A stretch of DNA of 64,000 bases from Salvator merianae (Eukaryota; Chordata; Lepidosauria; Squamata; Teiidae), in NCBI GenBank assembly GCA_003586115.2, contig QVOM02000073.1, forward strand, positions 32,666,468 through 32,730,467, given 5' to 3'. Within the stretch, counting starts at the first letter, position 1. Each line of letters starts with the position of its first letter. The notes below the pieces were generated by a model that was not told the origin of the DNA, made no database searches, and saw nothing but the letters and a program-made list of their open reading frames with translations. This document shows, piece after piece, positions 11,154 to 22,454 of the stretch. The position numbers and the translations under genes are program-made.

Positions 11154-11167
11154 CACCTTCGGCGCCG

Positions 11168-11172
11168 ATTGG
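11168..11172 (-). promoter_or_regulatory. CCAAT box (NF-Y type)
   Basis: Minus-strand CGGCCAATCGG lies about 50 bp upstream of the inferred start, in the orientation and range typical for NF-Y sites. Confidence 0.55.
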
Positions 11173-11184
11173 CCGCTGGCCTTC

Positions 11185-11192
11185 TGACGTCA
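11185..11192. promoter_or_regulatory. Palindromic cAMP response element (TGACGTCA)
   Basis: This is a perfect 8-bp CREB/ATF consensus, about 13 bp upstream of the CCAAT box. Full palindromic CREs in CpG islands near a start site are often functional. Whether it is conserved at other SLIT3 promoters was not tested. Confidence 0.6.
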
Positions 11193-11692
11193 CTGAACTT
11201 CGGAAGTTTGGCAGGAGCGGTAGGGCAAAAGTTTTGAGAGCGCTGGACTGGAGACACGGCGGCGCGCAGACCTAAAGGTACCTGGTAACTGCTTCGTAAA
11301 CCCGGAGACCTCCGGTGCGCTTAGAACGGGGTCAGCGGGGAGGGAGTACACCGAACACATGCAGAGCGCTATGTTCTCTGTGTTGACTCATCCGGTCGCA
11401 GCCACACTTTCTGTTCTCTTTGAGCCCTTTCCATTTTCTCGCAAGGATCTGGTACCTTTTCTCACCAGGTGGAGATGAAATGTTTGTTCTCAAAGCAATC
11501 CTTGGTATAGCTGCGGCTTGAAATGAGACAAAATTCAGCCCAGGGACTTGAAGAATGAGGCCTTTAATTTGTTTGTAGATCGCTTATTTGTCACTGAGGA
11601 ATCTCCAGTGGACTGCAGAAACTACAGGCGTTAAGGACAGAAGAACAATATCTCTGAGCATACCCAATATGTTTTGTATAAGGATTGTGATT

Positions 11693-11730
11693 AAGGCTGT
11701 GATCAGAAAGACAGACAGACAGACAGACAG

Positions 11731-11764
<34 letters not shown>

Positions 11765-11939
11765 CACCTTTGAGGCGGCTTAAGGTAGGCTTTGAGGTGC
11801 GGTTGTTCACACACCAGTCTGTCCCTCCCCCCTCTCCTGAGTATTCTGTGCTAGAAAAGGTTGATTAGAGAAGGTTGGAGACATGAGGGGCACTGAGGCG
11901 CCTTTGAGGCACCCCTTTTGTTATGTCTGAACACAGTCT
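11693..11939. mobile_element. Non-autonomous DNA element, family A-like, containing a microsatellite
   Basis: The left end AAGGCTGTGATCAGA (identical start at 51884) and the right end TCTGAACACAGTCT are imperfect inverted repeats. Internal blocks AGGCACCTTTGAGG and TGAGGCGCCTTTGAGGC are mirrored at the two sides. The copy hosts an (ACAG)n(AC)n microsatellite at 11711-11760 right behind its left terminus. Confidence 0.6.
11711..11760 (+). repeat. Compound microsatellite (ACAG)n(AC)n
   Basis: About five ACAG units pass directly into about 14 AC units. Long pure AC runs like this are usually polymorphic. It lies 0.5 kb upstream of the SLIT3 promoter elements. Confidence 0.95.
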
Positions 11940-12494
11940 AAAATAAGTTATCCCTCAATTGTAATCTCAGGTGCAGCTTGTACATGTTTATTTGGAATTC
12001 TGTCCCACTAGGTTCAGTCCAGTGTTTCCATTCCAAAAAAGTGTACATATCTAGGCTTATGGCTGAGCACGTAATCCTGGGCTAAGAGCCTCTGGGCTTG
12101 TTCATGCTACGCACAGTTTGCCCAGGTCTTCTGCATTTCTCAGCAGCATTTTGTACACAGTCATTCACATTGATTCATTTTTGCTTATTTGTTTGTTAAT
12201 ATTTCTAACTAATCCTTTACCAAAACGTCTCAGCGCAGGTTCCTCCAAAGCCAACATTAAAACCAATTTAAAATAGATACAATAAAACAATCAATAACAG
12301 TGTCTAGAAGGGGAGGGGAAGCTGTTTCTTCACCCAATGGCTAGGGCAAAGAGGTGCATCTCTTCACCAGGTGTCTGTGTATCCCACACTTGTGTTTTGT
12401 CCAACATTATGCAGCCTGTTTCCCTTAGAGATGGCTTTGCAATGTCGCAAAAGTTATGAGTCTATGCTGCCTGACTTACCATTTCCAGCACCCA

Positions 12495-12799
12495 GTGTGA
12501 AGAAGAAGAAGAAGAAGAAGAATTTGGTTTTTATACTCCGCTTTTCTCAGCCGAAGCTGACTCAAAGCGGCTTACAAGGTTATTTTTTGCCCAAAAGCTT
12601 GTATCTATCTATCTTCCGCATCACACAAAGTGATGCTCCCTATTTATCTACTTGCAATTACTTGCTTTCGACAGCTAGGTTGACTGGAGCTAGAGGCCAG
12701 TAGAGAGCACTCATCCCCTCTACATGGCAGAAGAGGGCCTCGAACTCCAATCCTCCCATTGAAAGATCAGTGCCTTAGCCACCTGCACCACTGTGCCTC
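12495..12799 (-). mobile_element. Sauria-type tRNA-derived SINE
   Basis: Read on the minus strand it opens GGCACAGTGGTGCAGGTGGC (tRNA A-box region), followed about 40 bp later by GGAGTTCGAGGCCC (B box). It ends with GTAAGCCGCTTTGAGTC, GTATAAAAACCAA and a run of TTC units. On the plus strand that tail is the (GAA)n run at 12499-12522. This layout, a tRNA head, a unique body and the AAAACCAA(TTC)n end, matches SINEs widespread in squamates. Both Pol III boxes are still recognisable. It lies about 1.4 kb upstream of the SLIT3 promoter. Confidence 0.75.
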
Positions 12800-13454
12800 T
12801 AAAGCAGGATGGGTGGCCCATGAGGATGTCACACACAATAGCTCAGAGCCTAAGTTCAGTCTACCTTTCTTCTTAGTACATATTTGGGTTCAGAGGTGGA
12901 AAATGTGTGTGTCATCCACCATGTCTGGTGAGGTCAAATGTCATCTGGAATTGTGCAGTATCTCACCTACCATTAGCTCTGTCTATTCTGACCACTAATA
13001 CAACTTCCCTTTCTGCTTTGTCTTCCACTGCACCAGTCACAATATGGACTAGCCACCACTGGGTGAACATCTCATGAGTATCTGACTAGCTCTTAAGGAA
13101 CCAGGTCTTTGGCCTAATTCAGTGGCATTCTTCTTTTCAGAGTTATGCACATGGCAAACCTGTAGAGTTTGAGCACCCCACAAGCCTAACTACTTCATCA
13201 ACGAAACAATGGAAGTGCCAAACTCTATGTCTCCATTATTTCATCTATAAGCAGTAATACTGACTCGCTTAGGAGATTAATATTTGTGTTAAGTTTGGAG
13301 TGCTTTGCAAAAAAAAAAAAAAAAAGTACTGTAATCATTTCTTCGGTACTTCAAGGCATGCAGAGCTATGCTTCTAGGTGGGGCAGAGGAGACAGAGTTA
13401 GGCTGCCATTGGCTGCGAGATATATCTCATTATGCTTTCGGGACTATATATGGG

Positions 13455-13813
13455 AAGGCCAGACATGATTGCAGCATTCCCAATACAGTTCTGGATTAGT
13501 TAATCAATAACTCATTACTATTATGGGAAATCCAATAATGATGCTGGGTTTCCTGTAATAGTTTTCCTTACCACAACATCTGTTGGCAGCTTCCATGATG
13601 GAGTTGGTTAGGGCTTGCCGGAAGTGCATGAAAAATGACAAAAGAAAATGGTTGGGCACTTGGCTGGCTTCCGGTAGCTCCAAGCGAGCTTGTTGCAAAA
13701 TCTGCTGGCAGATGTGAAGGAAATCCAGTGATTGCTGGCAGGGGGCAGCAAGAGGCAAGCACAGGAACTTCTTGAGATCTCACATTTGCCTCTTGCTGTC
13801 TGGAAGCAGCCTT
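13455..13813 (-). mobile_element. Non-autonomous DNA element, family C
   Basis: The minus strand opens AAGGCTGCTTCCAGACAGCA then AGAGGCAAATG. The same opening is present at 32926 on the plus strand. Both copies also share the internal inverted pair built from TATTATGGGAAATCCA and GGGTTTCC. The terminal GCTGCcTcCAGAcA style resembles hAT ends. No transposase is present. Confidence 0.6.
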
Positions 13814-13984
13814 AATCTGATTTGACCTCCGGCACTTACAGATTACATTTAGCATTTCTTTATCCATTTCTCTTTTCTTGCCACCCAACATCCCCCTGAT
13901 TTTGCGAAAAGATTTGATGCGTGGGTGCTCTGCTCCTAGATGGAAAGTCTAGATTATAAGACATTTGCATTACCATCATGTAGT

Positions 13985-14185
13985 ATTAGTATATTTTACA
14001 TTTGTACCCTGCCTGTCTTCTTCTCCCTTCTATTTATCTTCAGAATTACTGTGCAAGTAAGTTAGGCTGAGAGGCAGTGGCTGCCCCAGAATGACCCAGT
14101 AAGCTTCCATAGTCAGGTAGGGATTTGGTTCTCATACTCCCAGTCTTTGCCCAATGTTCAGCTACTATAATACACCACCTCGAAG
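13985..14185 (-). mobile_element. SINE fragment with tRNA-like head
   Basis: On the minus strand the sequence begins AGGTGGTGTATTATAGTAGC, passes GGAAGCTTACTGGGTCATTC and continues CACTGCCTCTCAGCCTAAC. This order is shared with a second piece at 32010-32135, which has ACTGGGTGACTGTGGGTC and CTCAGCCTAAAC. It is a decayed copy of an abundant squamate short retroposon. The B box is degenerate. Confidence 0.5.
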
Positions 14186-14232
14186 AGCTGAAAATGGACT
14201 AAGTGCCTTTGGCATCAAGCAAAAAATATTTG

Positions 14233-14336
14233 CAGTCCATGGGCAGATCTATAATCTGGGCATTGGTCAAAAAAAAGCAAGCTAAAAAAAGCTAAAAAAC
14301 CTTTGAAGTCCAAGGGCATATCTATAATCTGGGCAT
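14233..14336 (+). repeat. Short direct duplication around an A-rich spacer
   Basis: A 30-bp segment at 14233-14262 recurs at 14307-14336 with two mismatches (shared core TCTATAATCTGGGCAT). The spacer holds two GCTAAAAAA units. It looks like a local tandem duplication. Confidence 0.85.
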
Positions 14337-15470
14337 GGGCATCATCCCTTCTCGGTGCTTCTTTCTTCCTGGCAGTGAGTGGGCTGTTTTTACAAGCACC
14401 ACAACAGACTTAGGGGCATCACTGGCCTTTTGAAAACCCCTGCCCTATAGAGTCTCTTTGTACCTGTGGCCAAATTATTAGACTACAGCAGATCAAGTTC
14501 TAGAGTTTGCCACTAGTGAATACAAAAGGAAGTCAGAGCATCCTAAGAGCACTAATGCTATACACTTGTGTGCCCGATTTAATCAGCTATGTTGCGAGAT
14601 TGCCATATTATTTGATTCTCCACTTGACAGACAGTGAAGATGGCCAAAAGCTTGCACTGGGCACCTTCTCTTACTTAGGACATAGTTCCGTGCACACTGC
14701 CTGTTTTTTCCAGAGAATGGCACAGCAAAAAAACCATTCAACACGTTCACCTTTCCGACAAAATTGTCAAGTTCCTAAAACTTCCAAAGAAATCACAGGT
14801 TTTGTTCCATTTTTCCTCACTCTTGTACTACCCTCTGGTGGTAGAAATAGTTTGTATTTTTAACCAGGCTTAACTTTCTAAGTCAGTAGGTCAAGCAGTA
14901 AGTCGTCATTTTGTATGGGCTTCCTAACTTTTTCCTGGCTTCAAGTTCTTCCTATAGCTTTTGCATCAAGTTCAGTCAGGTTTCTCTTCCGCTTCTGTAA
15001 GAGAGCAGACTTTTAGAAGGAAAAATTCCATTGTTAAGAAAGGAAGGAAGTCTTTCACTGAAAATCACGTTAGGAGCAGGTTGATTAGAAATGATTATGG
15101 CAAAAGGAGACATCTTTTAGATTCTTGTTTTCTTTTGTTTTTAATGGTTGACCAGTAAGAGATATCTTAGTGTGATTCCTGAAGCTTGCATTCTCCTTTT
15201 CTGCAGTCCAGACAGATTATTAATCCAGTTAAGCACTTCATTCTGGTAAACACAAATAGAGATAAGGGTAAATGAATTCCTGAGTCAAACTCAGCTTCTG
15301 GTGGCTACATGGATGTATTTATGCAATTTGCTTGCAAACAATATAGTAGAGTTTTGTCACTGTCTTCTTCTGGAAAGATGCTGTGGGCGTTCAACCTGTG
15401 ATCTTCCACATGCAAAGCAGATATAGTACTATTTAGTGAAATAGTCAATACTTATATTTATCAACATATG

Positions 15471-15645
15471 TGGGAGGAGCTGGAGCTCAGTGGTAGAACA
15501 ACTGTCTGGAAGTTTTATCCTCAGCATCTCTCCAGAAATATATAGTGGCAAACCACATATGTATGTGCCAACTCAGTTGCATGCAGGCATCCATGTAGTC
15601 ACCAGGAGGCAGACCAGGTACTGGCAGCAACAACAACAACAAGCA
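15471..15645 (+). mobile_element. tRNA-derived SINE with (CAA)n tail
   Basis: It starts GGAGCTGGAGCTCAGTGGTA followed by GAACA, a tRNA A-box sequence, and ends with a run of CAA units at 15627-15641. An intermediate GTGGCAAACCACATATG corresponds to GTGACAAACCACTTCGG in the copy at 38898. The B box is decayed, so it is a dead relic and not a tRNA gene. Confidence 0.6.
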
Positions 15646-16417
15646 CCATGTGTGGTGCTTTCTTTACTTACACTTCCAAAATTACCTACCCTGCCCATCT
15701 AATGCATACCCATTATTCAAGCCACGTTTATACGTAATGCTATTTCCATCGATTTTGTATAAACTGTGTGCGGCAATATTAGGGATATGCTATCACTGTC
15801 CTACCAAACTCCCAAAGGAGATCAGCATTTGGAAAATGAGATCAAAGAGGCATCCCAAAAAAGAAAGGGTAGTTATAACTGGGCACTTAACTACCATCCC
15901 AAAGACTTGGTGAAATCTTACTCAGCTCATGAGAGAGAGATAAAAGTCTTAGACATGCTAAATGATTGTTCCTTAGAGCAAGTGGTTGTGGAACCTACCA
16001 GAGAAAGGGGGTCCTGGGCTTGATCTTAAGTAATGCTCAGGATCTGATGCAAACAGTCACCGTAGTGAGATAATATTCAGCTTAATCATGGACGATAAGT
16101 TGTCAATAAAACCTGACACAGAGACCTTAAACCTTCCTAAAGGAAACTTTCCTAAAATGAGGAAACTAGTAAAAAGGGAATTGAAAGGGAAAATTGGAAG
16201 AGTTCAATATTACTCCAAAATGCAGGGAAACTATTTACAAATATTATAATGGAGGCTCAACTAGAATGCATACCTAAAAGAAGAAAAGGCACTGCAAGTC
16301 CAAGAGGACACCAGTGTGCCTTAAAGGGGAATATGAGAAGTCATTAAAAGCAAAAACCCTCCACCTCATTTAGAAAACAGGCGGCTTGTCCTAATGAGGA
16401 GAACAGAAAATAACATG

Positions 16418-16533
16418 GGCCCTTTCTGCACTGGCCTTATTCCAGGCAGGGCCTGCAGTAGTCTGCATCAGCATGCGGATGACAGGTCCCTATTCTGGGA
16501 TATTATCTGGAATAAAAAAGTGCAGAAAGGGCC
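16418..16533. mobile_element. Hairpin MITE nested in CR1
   Basis: Ends GGCCCTTTCTGCACTGGCC and AAGTGCAGAAAGGGCC are inverted copies. The element interrupts the CR1 coding homology just before the codons for KFWQNKCK. The interior is shorter than in the copies at 218 and 7614. The nested position shows it inserted after this CR1 copy. Confidence 0.75.
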
Positions 16534-17212
16534 GTAAATTCTGGCAGAACAAATGTAAGTTGACAATCAGAAATGCTGTGAAGAAATTTGAGGAGCAACT
16601 TGCTAAAAACATTAAAAGAAACAACAAAAACTTTTTAAAGTACATCAGAAATCAGAATCTAGCCAGGAAAGCAGTTGGACCATTAGACAGAATGGGAAAA
16701 TTGAAGAGGACATGGAGAATGCAGAGAGGTTAAATGAATTCTTTGCTTCTGTTTTCACAGAGGAAGATGGGGCATATGCCCATAGCTGAGCCTATATTTT
16801 CAGAGAGCGAGTCAGAAGATTTAAACTGGATAGAGGTAACCAGGGAGGAGGTCCTTGCACATCTTAATAAGGTAAATGCTGGGACCAGATGGCATTCATC
16901 TGAGAGTTCTTAAAGAACTCAAATGTGAAATTGCTGATCTTCTAGTCAAAATATATAATGTTTTCTTAATATCAGGCTCTGTGCCTGAAGACTGAAAGGT
17001 AACAAATGTAACACCAAACTTCAAAAAAGGATCTGGGCTGATCCAGAAAATTGCAGTCAAGTCTGCTTCATATCAGTTCCAGGTAAAATGATGGAAATTA
17101 TCATTAAGGAAAAAATTAGTGTTCGAACAGAGGGGTAAACAATGCTGAAGGAAAATCAGCATGTCTTCTGCAAAGGTCTATCATGCCTTACTAACTCATT
17201 AGAATTTTTTGA

Positions 17213-17711
17213 CAGGCCCTTTCTGTACTTATCTGTGATCTGGAACAGAAGCCCCTGTAATTGGCTTCTAAGCCTCATTGGTACCCATGTTAGTGAGGAT
17301 CTATGAGACCCTGCCCACTTCTGGTAGACTCAGTTCACAGTGGTTGAAGCATAATCCCAATCACGGAGGCCCTGACTGGGATCACTGGTAGATTTCAATG
17401 AAAAGATCTACCGGCAGACCAGTGTGGCCTATTTCAAAACACAGAAACATGCAGAAGGCATGGGGAAGGCACCATTTTGTTGGTGCATTAAAGTGTGCTG
17501 TCAAGATGGGTTCTCCAGTGGCTCCAAGCACTTGGAAACCAGTCCCAAAGCTCACTTGAGCTTTGAAGCCAGGTTGGGGGCAGGTCTGGACAAGCTCCAA
17601 TGTGCAGATGAGGTTGTTCCAGACCACACCTTTTCATGATCTCAACCAGCAAACCTGGATTGTCCAGACCCACTGGTTTGGACCATAGAGAGGTGAGAGC
17701 AGGAAGGCCTA
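17213..17711. mobile_element. Longer MITE (family E-like) nested in CR1
   Basis: The block starts CAGGCCCTTTCTGTACTTA and ends near GAGCAGGAAGGCCTA. It separates CR1 codons for LTNSLEFFD from those for VNKNVGEGDP, which are adjacent in intact CR1. Internal words such as GGTGCATTAAAGTGTGCTG and CCAGTGGCTCCAAGCACTTG are paralleled in the elements at 21826 and 47563. The right terminus is weak and no target duplication is clear. Confidence 0.6.
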
Positions 17712-18969
17712 CAGTGTCAACAAGAACGTAGGTGAAGGTGATCCCACTGACATTGTCTACCTGGACTTTCAGAAGGCTTTTGACAAAGTCCCTCATCAAA
17801 GGCTACTGAATACAACTCATCAGTCCTGGAATAAGAAGACAGACTCTGTCCTGGATTGGTAACTGGCTAAATGATGGGAATCGAAGAGTAGTAATAAATG
17901 GACAATTCTCAGACTGGAGGCAGGTAAAAAGTGGGATACCCCAAGGTTCAGTATTGGAACCAGTGCTTTTTAATGTATTAATAAATTATCTAGAAGTAGA
18001 GGTCAGCAGTGAGATAGTGAAGTTTGCTAATGACATTAAATTATTCAGGGTAGTAAAAACTGAAAGAGATTGTGAAGAACTCCAGAGGGTCCATTTCACA
18101 TTGGGTGAATCGGAAACCAAGTGGCAAATGTGTTTCAATATTAATAAGTACACAGGGCAAAAACAACAACAACCATTTGCACCTATAAATTAATGGGGAT
18201 TGAACTTTCTGTGAGGGTCCAGAAAAGGGATCTTGTGGTTCTGGTTGACAGCTCAGTAAAGGTGTCAAACCAGTGCATAGCAGCAGTGAAAAAAGCAAAT
18301 TCAATGCTAGGCGTAATTAGGAAGGGAATAGAAAATAAATCAGCAAGTGTCATTGTGCCATTGTCTACAATTCTGGTCACCATACCTCAGGAAGGATATT
18401 GTGAAGCTGCAAAAAGTGCAGAAAAGCACAACCAAAATGATTAAAGGGGTAGAACACCTCCTTATGAGATCATGCTCCAATGTCTAGGCCTATTCAGTTT
18501 TGAAAGACAGCATTTAAGAGAAAAACTGATTGAAGTTTATAAATTATGCATGGTGTGGAAAAGGTAGATAGAGAAAATTATTTTCTCTATTATACAACAC
18601 TAAAACCAGGGGGCACTCTAGGAAGCTGATGGGCAGGAATGTTAGAACTAACAAAGGGAAGTATTTTTTCACCCAGATGGTTATCAGTCTATGGAATTTT
18701 CTACCAGAAGAGGTGATGACAGCAAGCAGCCTGGATAGTTTTAAGAAAGCTTTAGACTAATTAATAGAGGACAAGTGTATCAATGGCTACTAGAATGGAT
18801 GCCTAGGTACTGCCTCCAGGTTGGAGATACAGGCAGGTGCCTCTAAATACCATTTTCAGGGGGTCAAGAGCTGGTGAAAGTTTTGCCTTCGTCTTCTGCT
18901 TGAGGACTAGATGGGATGTAGCCTGATCCAGCAGGGCTCTTCTTATGCTCCTTTGTTCTTATACTGCAT

Positions 18970-21820
18970 CATAAACTCTCTGCCCAAGGTTTGCCCAAAC
19001 ATTTAGAATGAATCAGGCACAGTTTGGGCAACATTTCTGCAAATAGCGTGCTTGTCAGAGTTTGCATGTCTGCCAAGTATTCTCCATCTAAACCTTTTGA
19101 TTTGTCCTTATCACAAAATATCTCACATGTGGAAGAAGATTGTTTGATTGACCACAACATGAATGGGGGGACTCGCTCTACACACATTTCACAATCCTGC
19201 AAGGTGTCTAGGAATGGGACCTCAGGGTTGATTACAAGTCACTCTTTTTATTATTACAAAGCAACAGCAGCATATAGTCTAGTCTGGCACAGCAGATAAG
19301 AACTTCATACAGCCAGCAAAGCTAAAAAGTGCCAGAAATTTAAGAAAGTTTACACTCACCCATTTCCAAACCCACAGAACCAACCTATTTACAAGCACCC
19401 TCTACCCCAGTTTTCAGTCATTGCTCCTGTCATATGTTATTTGGTTTTATTTTTAACCCACCCTTCACTGGAAAACCAAATCATGATTCTTTGCATAGTC
19501 AGTGTAATAAGTTTGCAGAACTGCATAAGAAAATAACAGATTCCAAGGAAGCATCCAGTCAAAAGCAGGAATAGGTGATGAGGAGGATGCTGGGAGATAA
19601 GTCCAGCAGCATGGACAGTAGGAGGCTCAGCATACCATTGATTTAATAAGAAACAACAGAGAAAAATAACAGCGAGAAAGGAATATTAACAGAATGGACA
19701 AGAGTGACCAAATAGATGTATATGCTCTAATTCCATTTATTTTAACTACATAAACTGTTACTTCTTAATCATGGAATAAAGTGAAGGTTCTTCTGAGATG
19801 GCTGGCTATTTTTGCTTTATGATGTTTTATTGCTTTTATATATTGAATATGTCCTTTTCACTGTTCTAAACCACTCTGAAACTTCCAGTGAACAGTGGTT
19901 GTTGGTTGTTTTTTTAAAAAATGCTATTATTTACAGTGAACGCTTTTCACCGAGTAATTTTTATCAGGTATAGATCAACAATACAATATGTTTTCAGCCA
20001 TTTAAAATCTACAGTGATTGATTTAATCATCACTTGCTGCTTGATTTTACATTCCTTACATGATTTGTGTTGGATTGACGGTAATGTGTTAAAATGATAG
20101 TTCCTAATAATGGGACATTATTCCAGTTCTGCCTGGGATTCAGATTGTGTCTCCATTATGCAGTCAAGGCACCTTACACAGGCCCTCAGGGCAGCTGGTT
20201 TCCACTGGGAGTAATGGAACTGGCCTCACTTAAGGTGCCTTTGATGCATGATGGAGACACAGCAACAGATTCCATAAAGAGATTTTGGATGTCAAAACTT
20301 GCAATTAAGAGCAAATAACCAAAGTTAGCTACTCCATGCACTTTCCATGCACATGAGGAATTATTTTACCTATAACAATAGAAAATGGTTTAATAGCCTG
20401 CTTCATGCACTAGTTTGGTCACCATCAGATTTCCTGCAGGGAAATTCCCCCAAATCCTATTGTTTCATCAGAGAACATTACTTAGGCATATATTTTAATA
20501 CCATAATACCAATATAGAATAATTTGAAAATGCACCTTTTTGTAAGAATATGAGACTATTTTATAAGAACATGAATAGGAAAGTCTAAAGCAATCCTTTG
20601 AGTTTACACCTAGTCATTATAAATGTGGTCACTCCGCATAGTTGTGACTACAGCAGGTAGTTGCAAGGGACTCCATTAATTGTTCCGTGTCCTTTCAACA
20701 TCTCTTATGACCGCTGCCATCTTTAGCACAGACCTGACATATCTGAAAACAAAAGGGAACATAGAAGGGACAGAGCTCTCTGTAAGCAGTTTGTATCAAT
20801 TAACTTAGTGCACATGATCTCTGAAACACTGGGTTTCCTTTGGACCCTATATATTCCCTTCCTGTTCCAGGAAAGTCTGGCTTTAGACCTGAAAAAAGAA
20901 TAGGCTTGGATGTTTTTCCAAGTGGGTCATGCCCTCAGTCATAACAAGGAGCATTACAGGATCAGTTAAATGCTTTTAAAAATAGTTTAGGGTAGTTGGC
21001 CACTAATGGTCTATTTAAAAAAGCATTTTTATTTGTTTCACACAGACTGTTGCCCATATTTCATCTCCTTAATGGAAGACGGCCATGAGTCACATTGAAC
21101 AACACATTTAGTGAATGGCCAAGGACTTGAGCCAGAAAATGTATTTTTTTTCATGCCTCGAAATATTGCCCTTTTAAACTCACTATAGGTGCTTTCATAT
21201 TTCATTTATCTAAGTGCGACAAAGAAGATTTTCCATTCTGAAGTAATTAAATCACCATCAACAGGTTCCACAGAATTGTTTGATTGCTTATTGTCTTTGA
21301 GTCCAAATCTTGACTAGTAATTAGTGCATGTGAGATTTTTTTTCCCTATCTCAGCCTCTTCAGATAATTGCATTTCAGTCGCTTTCTGAAGTAGTCAACT
21401 GGGAAATTGAAGTTAGCAAACACTTAAATATGGAAGGCTTACAGCATCTTCCTGTTTAAAGGTAAGTTAAGTCAGCTTCCTCTTATGTACTTAAGGATAA
21501 AGATAATGTACCTGGGTTCATCTGGTCTGCAGGTAGCTTTTCTTTCCTTGCATACTCTGAGTATTGACATAGCTGGAAGCAGTGAAGTACTTGCAAGTTA
21601 ATATGAGGTATGAGCACCAGGATGTGATAAGCAGAAGTAGCACTTAAAATCTGAAACAAAAAAGTTCCTAACCCAGAAAAAGCCATCCTGTTTCACATTG
21701 CTCTTTCTGACTTGCAGTATCTTTTTTGCAATCCTGAATGTGTGGCTTGCTTCTGGCAACTCAGTGAAAGAGCAAAGTATTCTGCATTCATCAACAGCAC
21801 ACTTTTTAAAATTGTTTCCC
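18970..21820. other. Mostly unique sequence, few recognised repeats
   Basis: Apart from a probable LINE 3' tail remnant at about 19840-19900 (CTAAACCACTCTGAAA), I recognise no repeat here and no convincing exon. The right part (about 20980-21480) is AT-rich, contains two TAATTA cores (21244-21249 and 21318-21323) and looks like single-copy DNA. It is described further as a candidate in the findings. Confidence 0.4.
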
Positions 21821-21825
21821 AGACT

Positions 21826-22320
21826 CTTTTCTGCACTTGTGCAGGGGGCAGTGATCCAGCTGGAACTGCTCTGACTGGAACAGTTTCATTCTAGAGTGGT
21901 CCTGCTGACCTAGAAAAGAGCCATCTGCATTTGGATGGCCTGTCCCAGGACAGGCTCTATACTTCTCCAAAGCCTGTGCAACCTTGGAGCCTGATGTGAG
22001 GTCTCCAATGGCCAGGAATTAAAGTTCCTGTCTTCAGAGCCCTAGGGGGACACATTTTGGTAGCGCAATTTGGTGCACCTCTGAAATGGGTCCACCTATT
22101 AAATTGGAACAGGGAGGTGTGCAGATCCTATTCTGTTCAAAAGGCCTTGAACCACCAGTAGACCTGTAAAAACAGGTCTACCAGTATCCCAGCATATGTA
22201 GTCATTTTGACCACCTAGACAGACCACATAATACAGACGCAGTACGCTAGCAGGGAGTGGAGTCTTTCTAGTCCTCACTGGAGTGCTGAAGAGAGAGACT
22301 CACACGAGGGCTAGCCCCTG
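21826..22320 (+). mobile_element. Non-autonomous DNA element, family E
   Basis: The block from TTTTCTGCACTTGTG runs parallel to the reverse complement of 47563-48011. Shared stretches include GAGTGGTCC, GCCATCTGCATTTGGATGG, GGCCAGGAATTAAAGT and GGGGGACACATTTTGG. The right terminus is not defined. There is no coding sequence. Confidence 0.6.
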
Positions 22321-22454
22321 TGCTGAACCACTCCTCTAAGTTTTAGGTGTTCACCGTGACAGCCTCCCCAAAAGCAGCATTCTTCTTTAAAAGTACATGT
22401 GGCTGTATTGATCCATTATTATTAATTACACAAACACTAAAGGAAGTGTGCTCA

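Larger units (their letters stand above)
10020..11290. promoter_or_regulatory. SLIT3: CpG island over the SLIT3 promoter and first exon
   Basis: CG dinucleotides and G+C content rise sharply relative to both flanks, from the alternating CG run at about 10061-10075 to the end of the GC-rich block near 11290. The island contains the whole coding part of exon 1, the inferred 5' leader and the proximal promoter elements. I recognise no transposon inside it. Island borders were judged by eye. Confidence 0.85.
15780..18963 (+). mobile_element. CR1 LINE, long decayed copy with nested insertions
   Basis: Conceptual plus-strand fragments follow CR1 ORF2 order. An endonuclease-side part at about 15900-16120 includes SLEQVVVEPTR. 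The linker before the reverse transcriptase (16535-16730) includes KAVGPLDRMGK. The reverse transcriptase follows, with DIVYLDFQKAFDKVPHQR at about 17750, then GIPQGSVLEPVLFNV, then FANDIKLF where intact elements have FADD. The C-terminal and 3' UTR blocks end at TTATGCTCCTTTGTTCTTA. The frame is broken by many stops and shifts, so it is inactive. Two foreign blocks split it, at 16418-16533 and 17213-17711. Confidence 0.88.

Noticed and set aside
12720..12799. tRNA gene on the minus strand
   Set aside because: A and B boxes are visible, but no cloverleaf is apparent and the sequence continues into a SINE body and (TTC)n tail.
21483..21686. Small exon-like minus-strand frame
   Set aside because: No conserved domain. 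The flanks lack a convincing acceptor-donor pair in the right phase.
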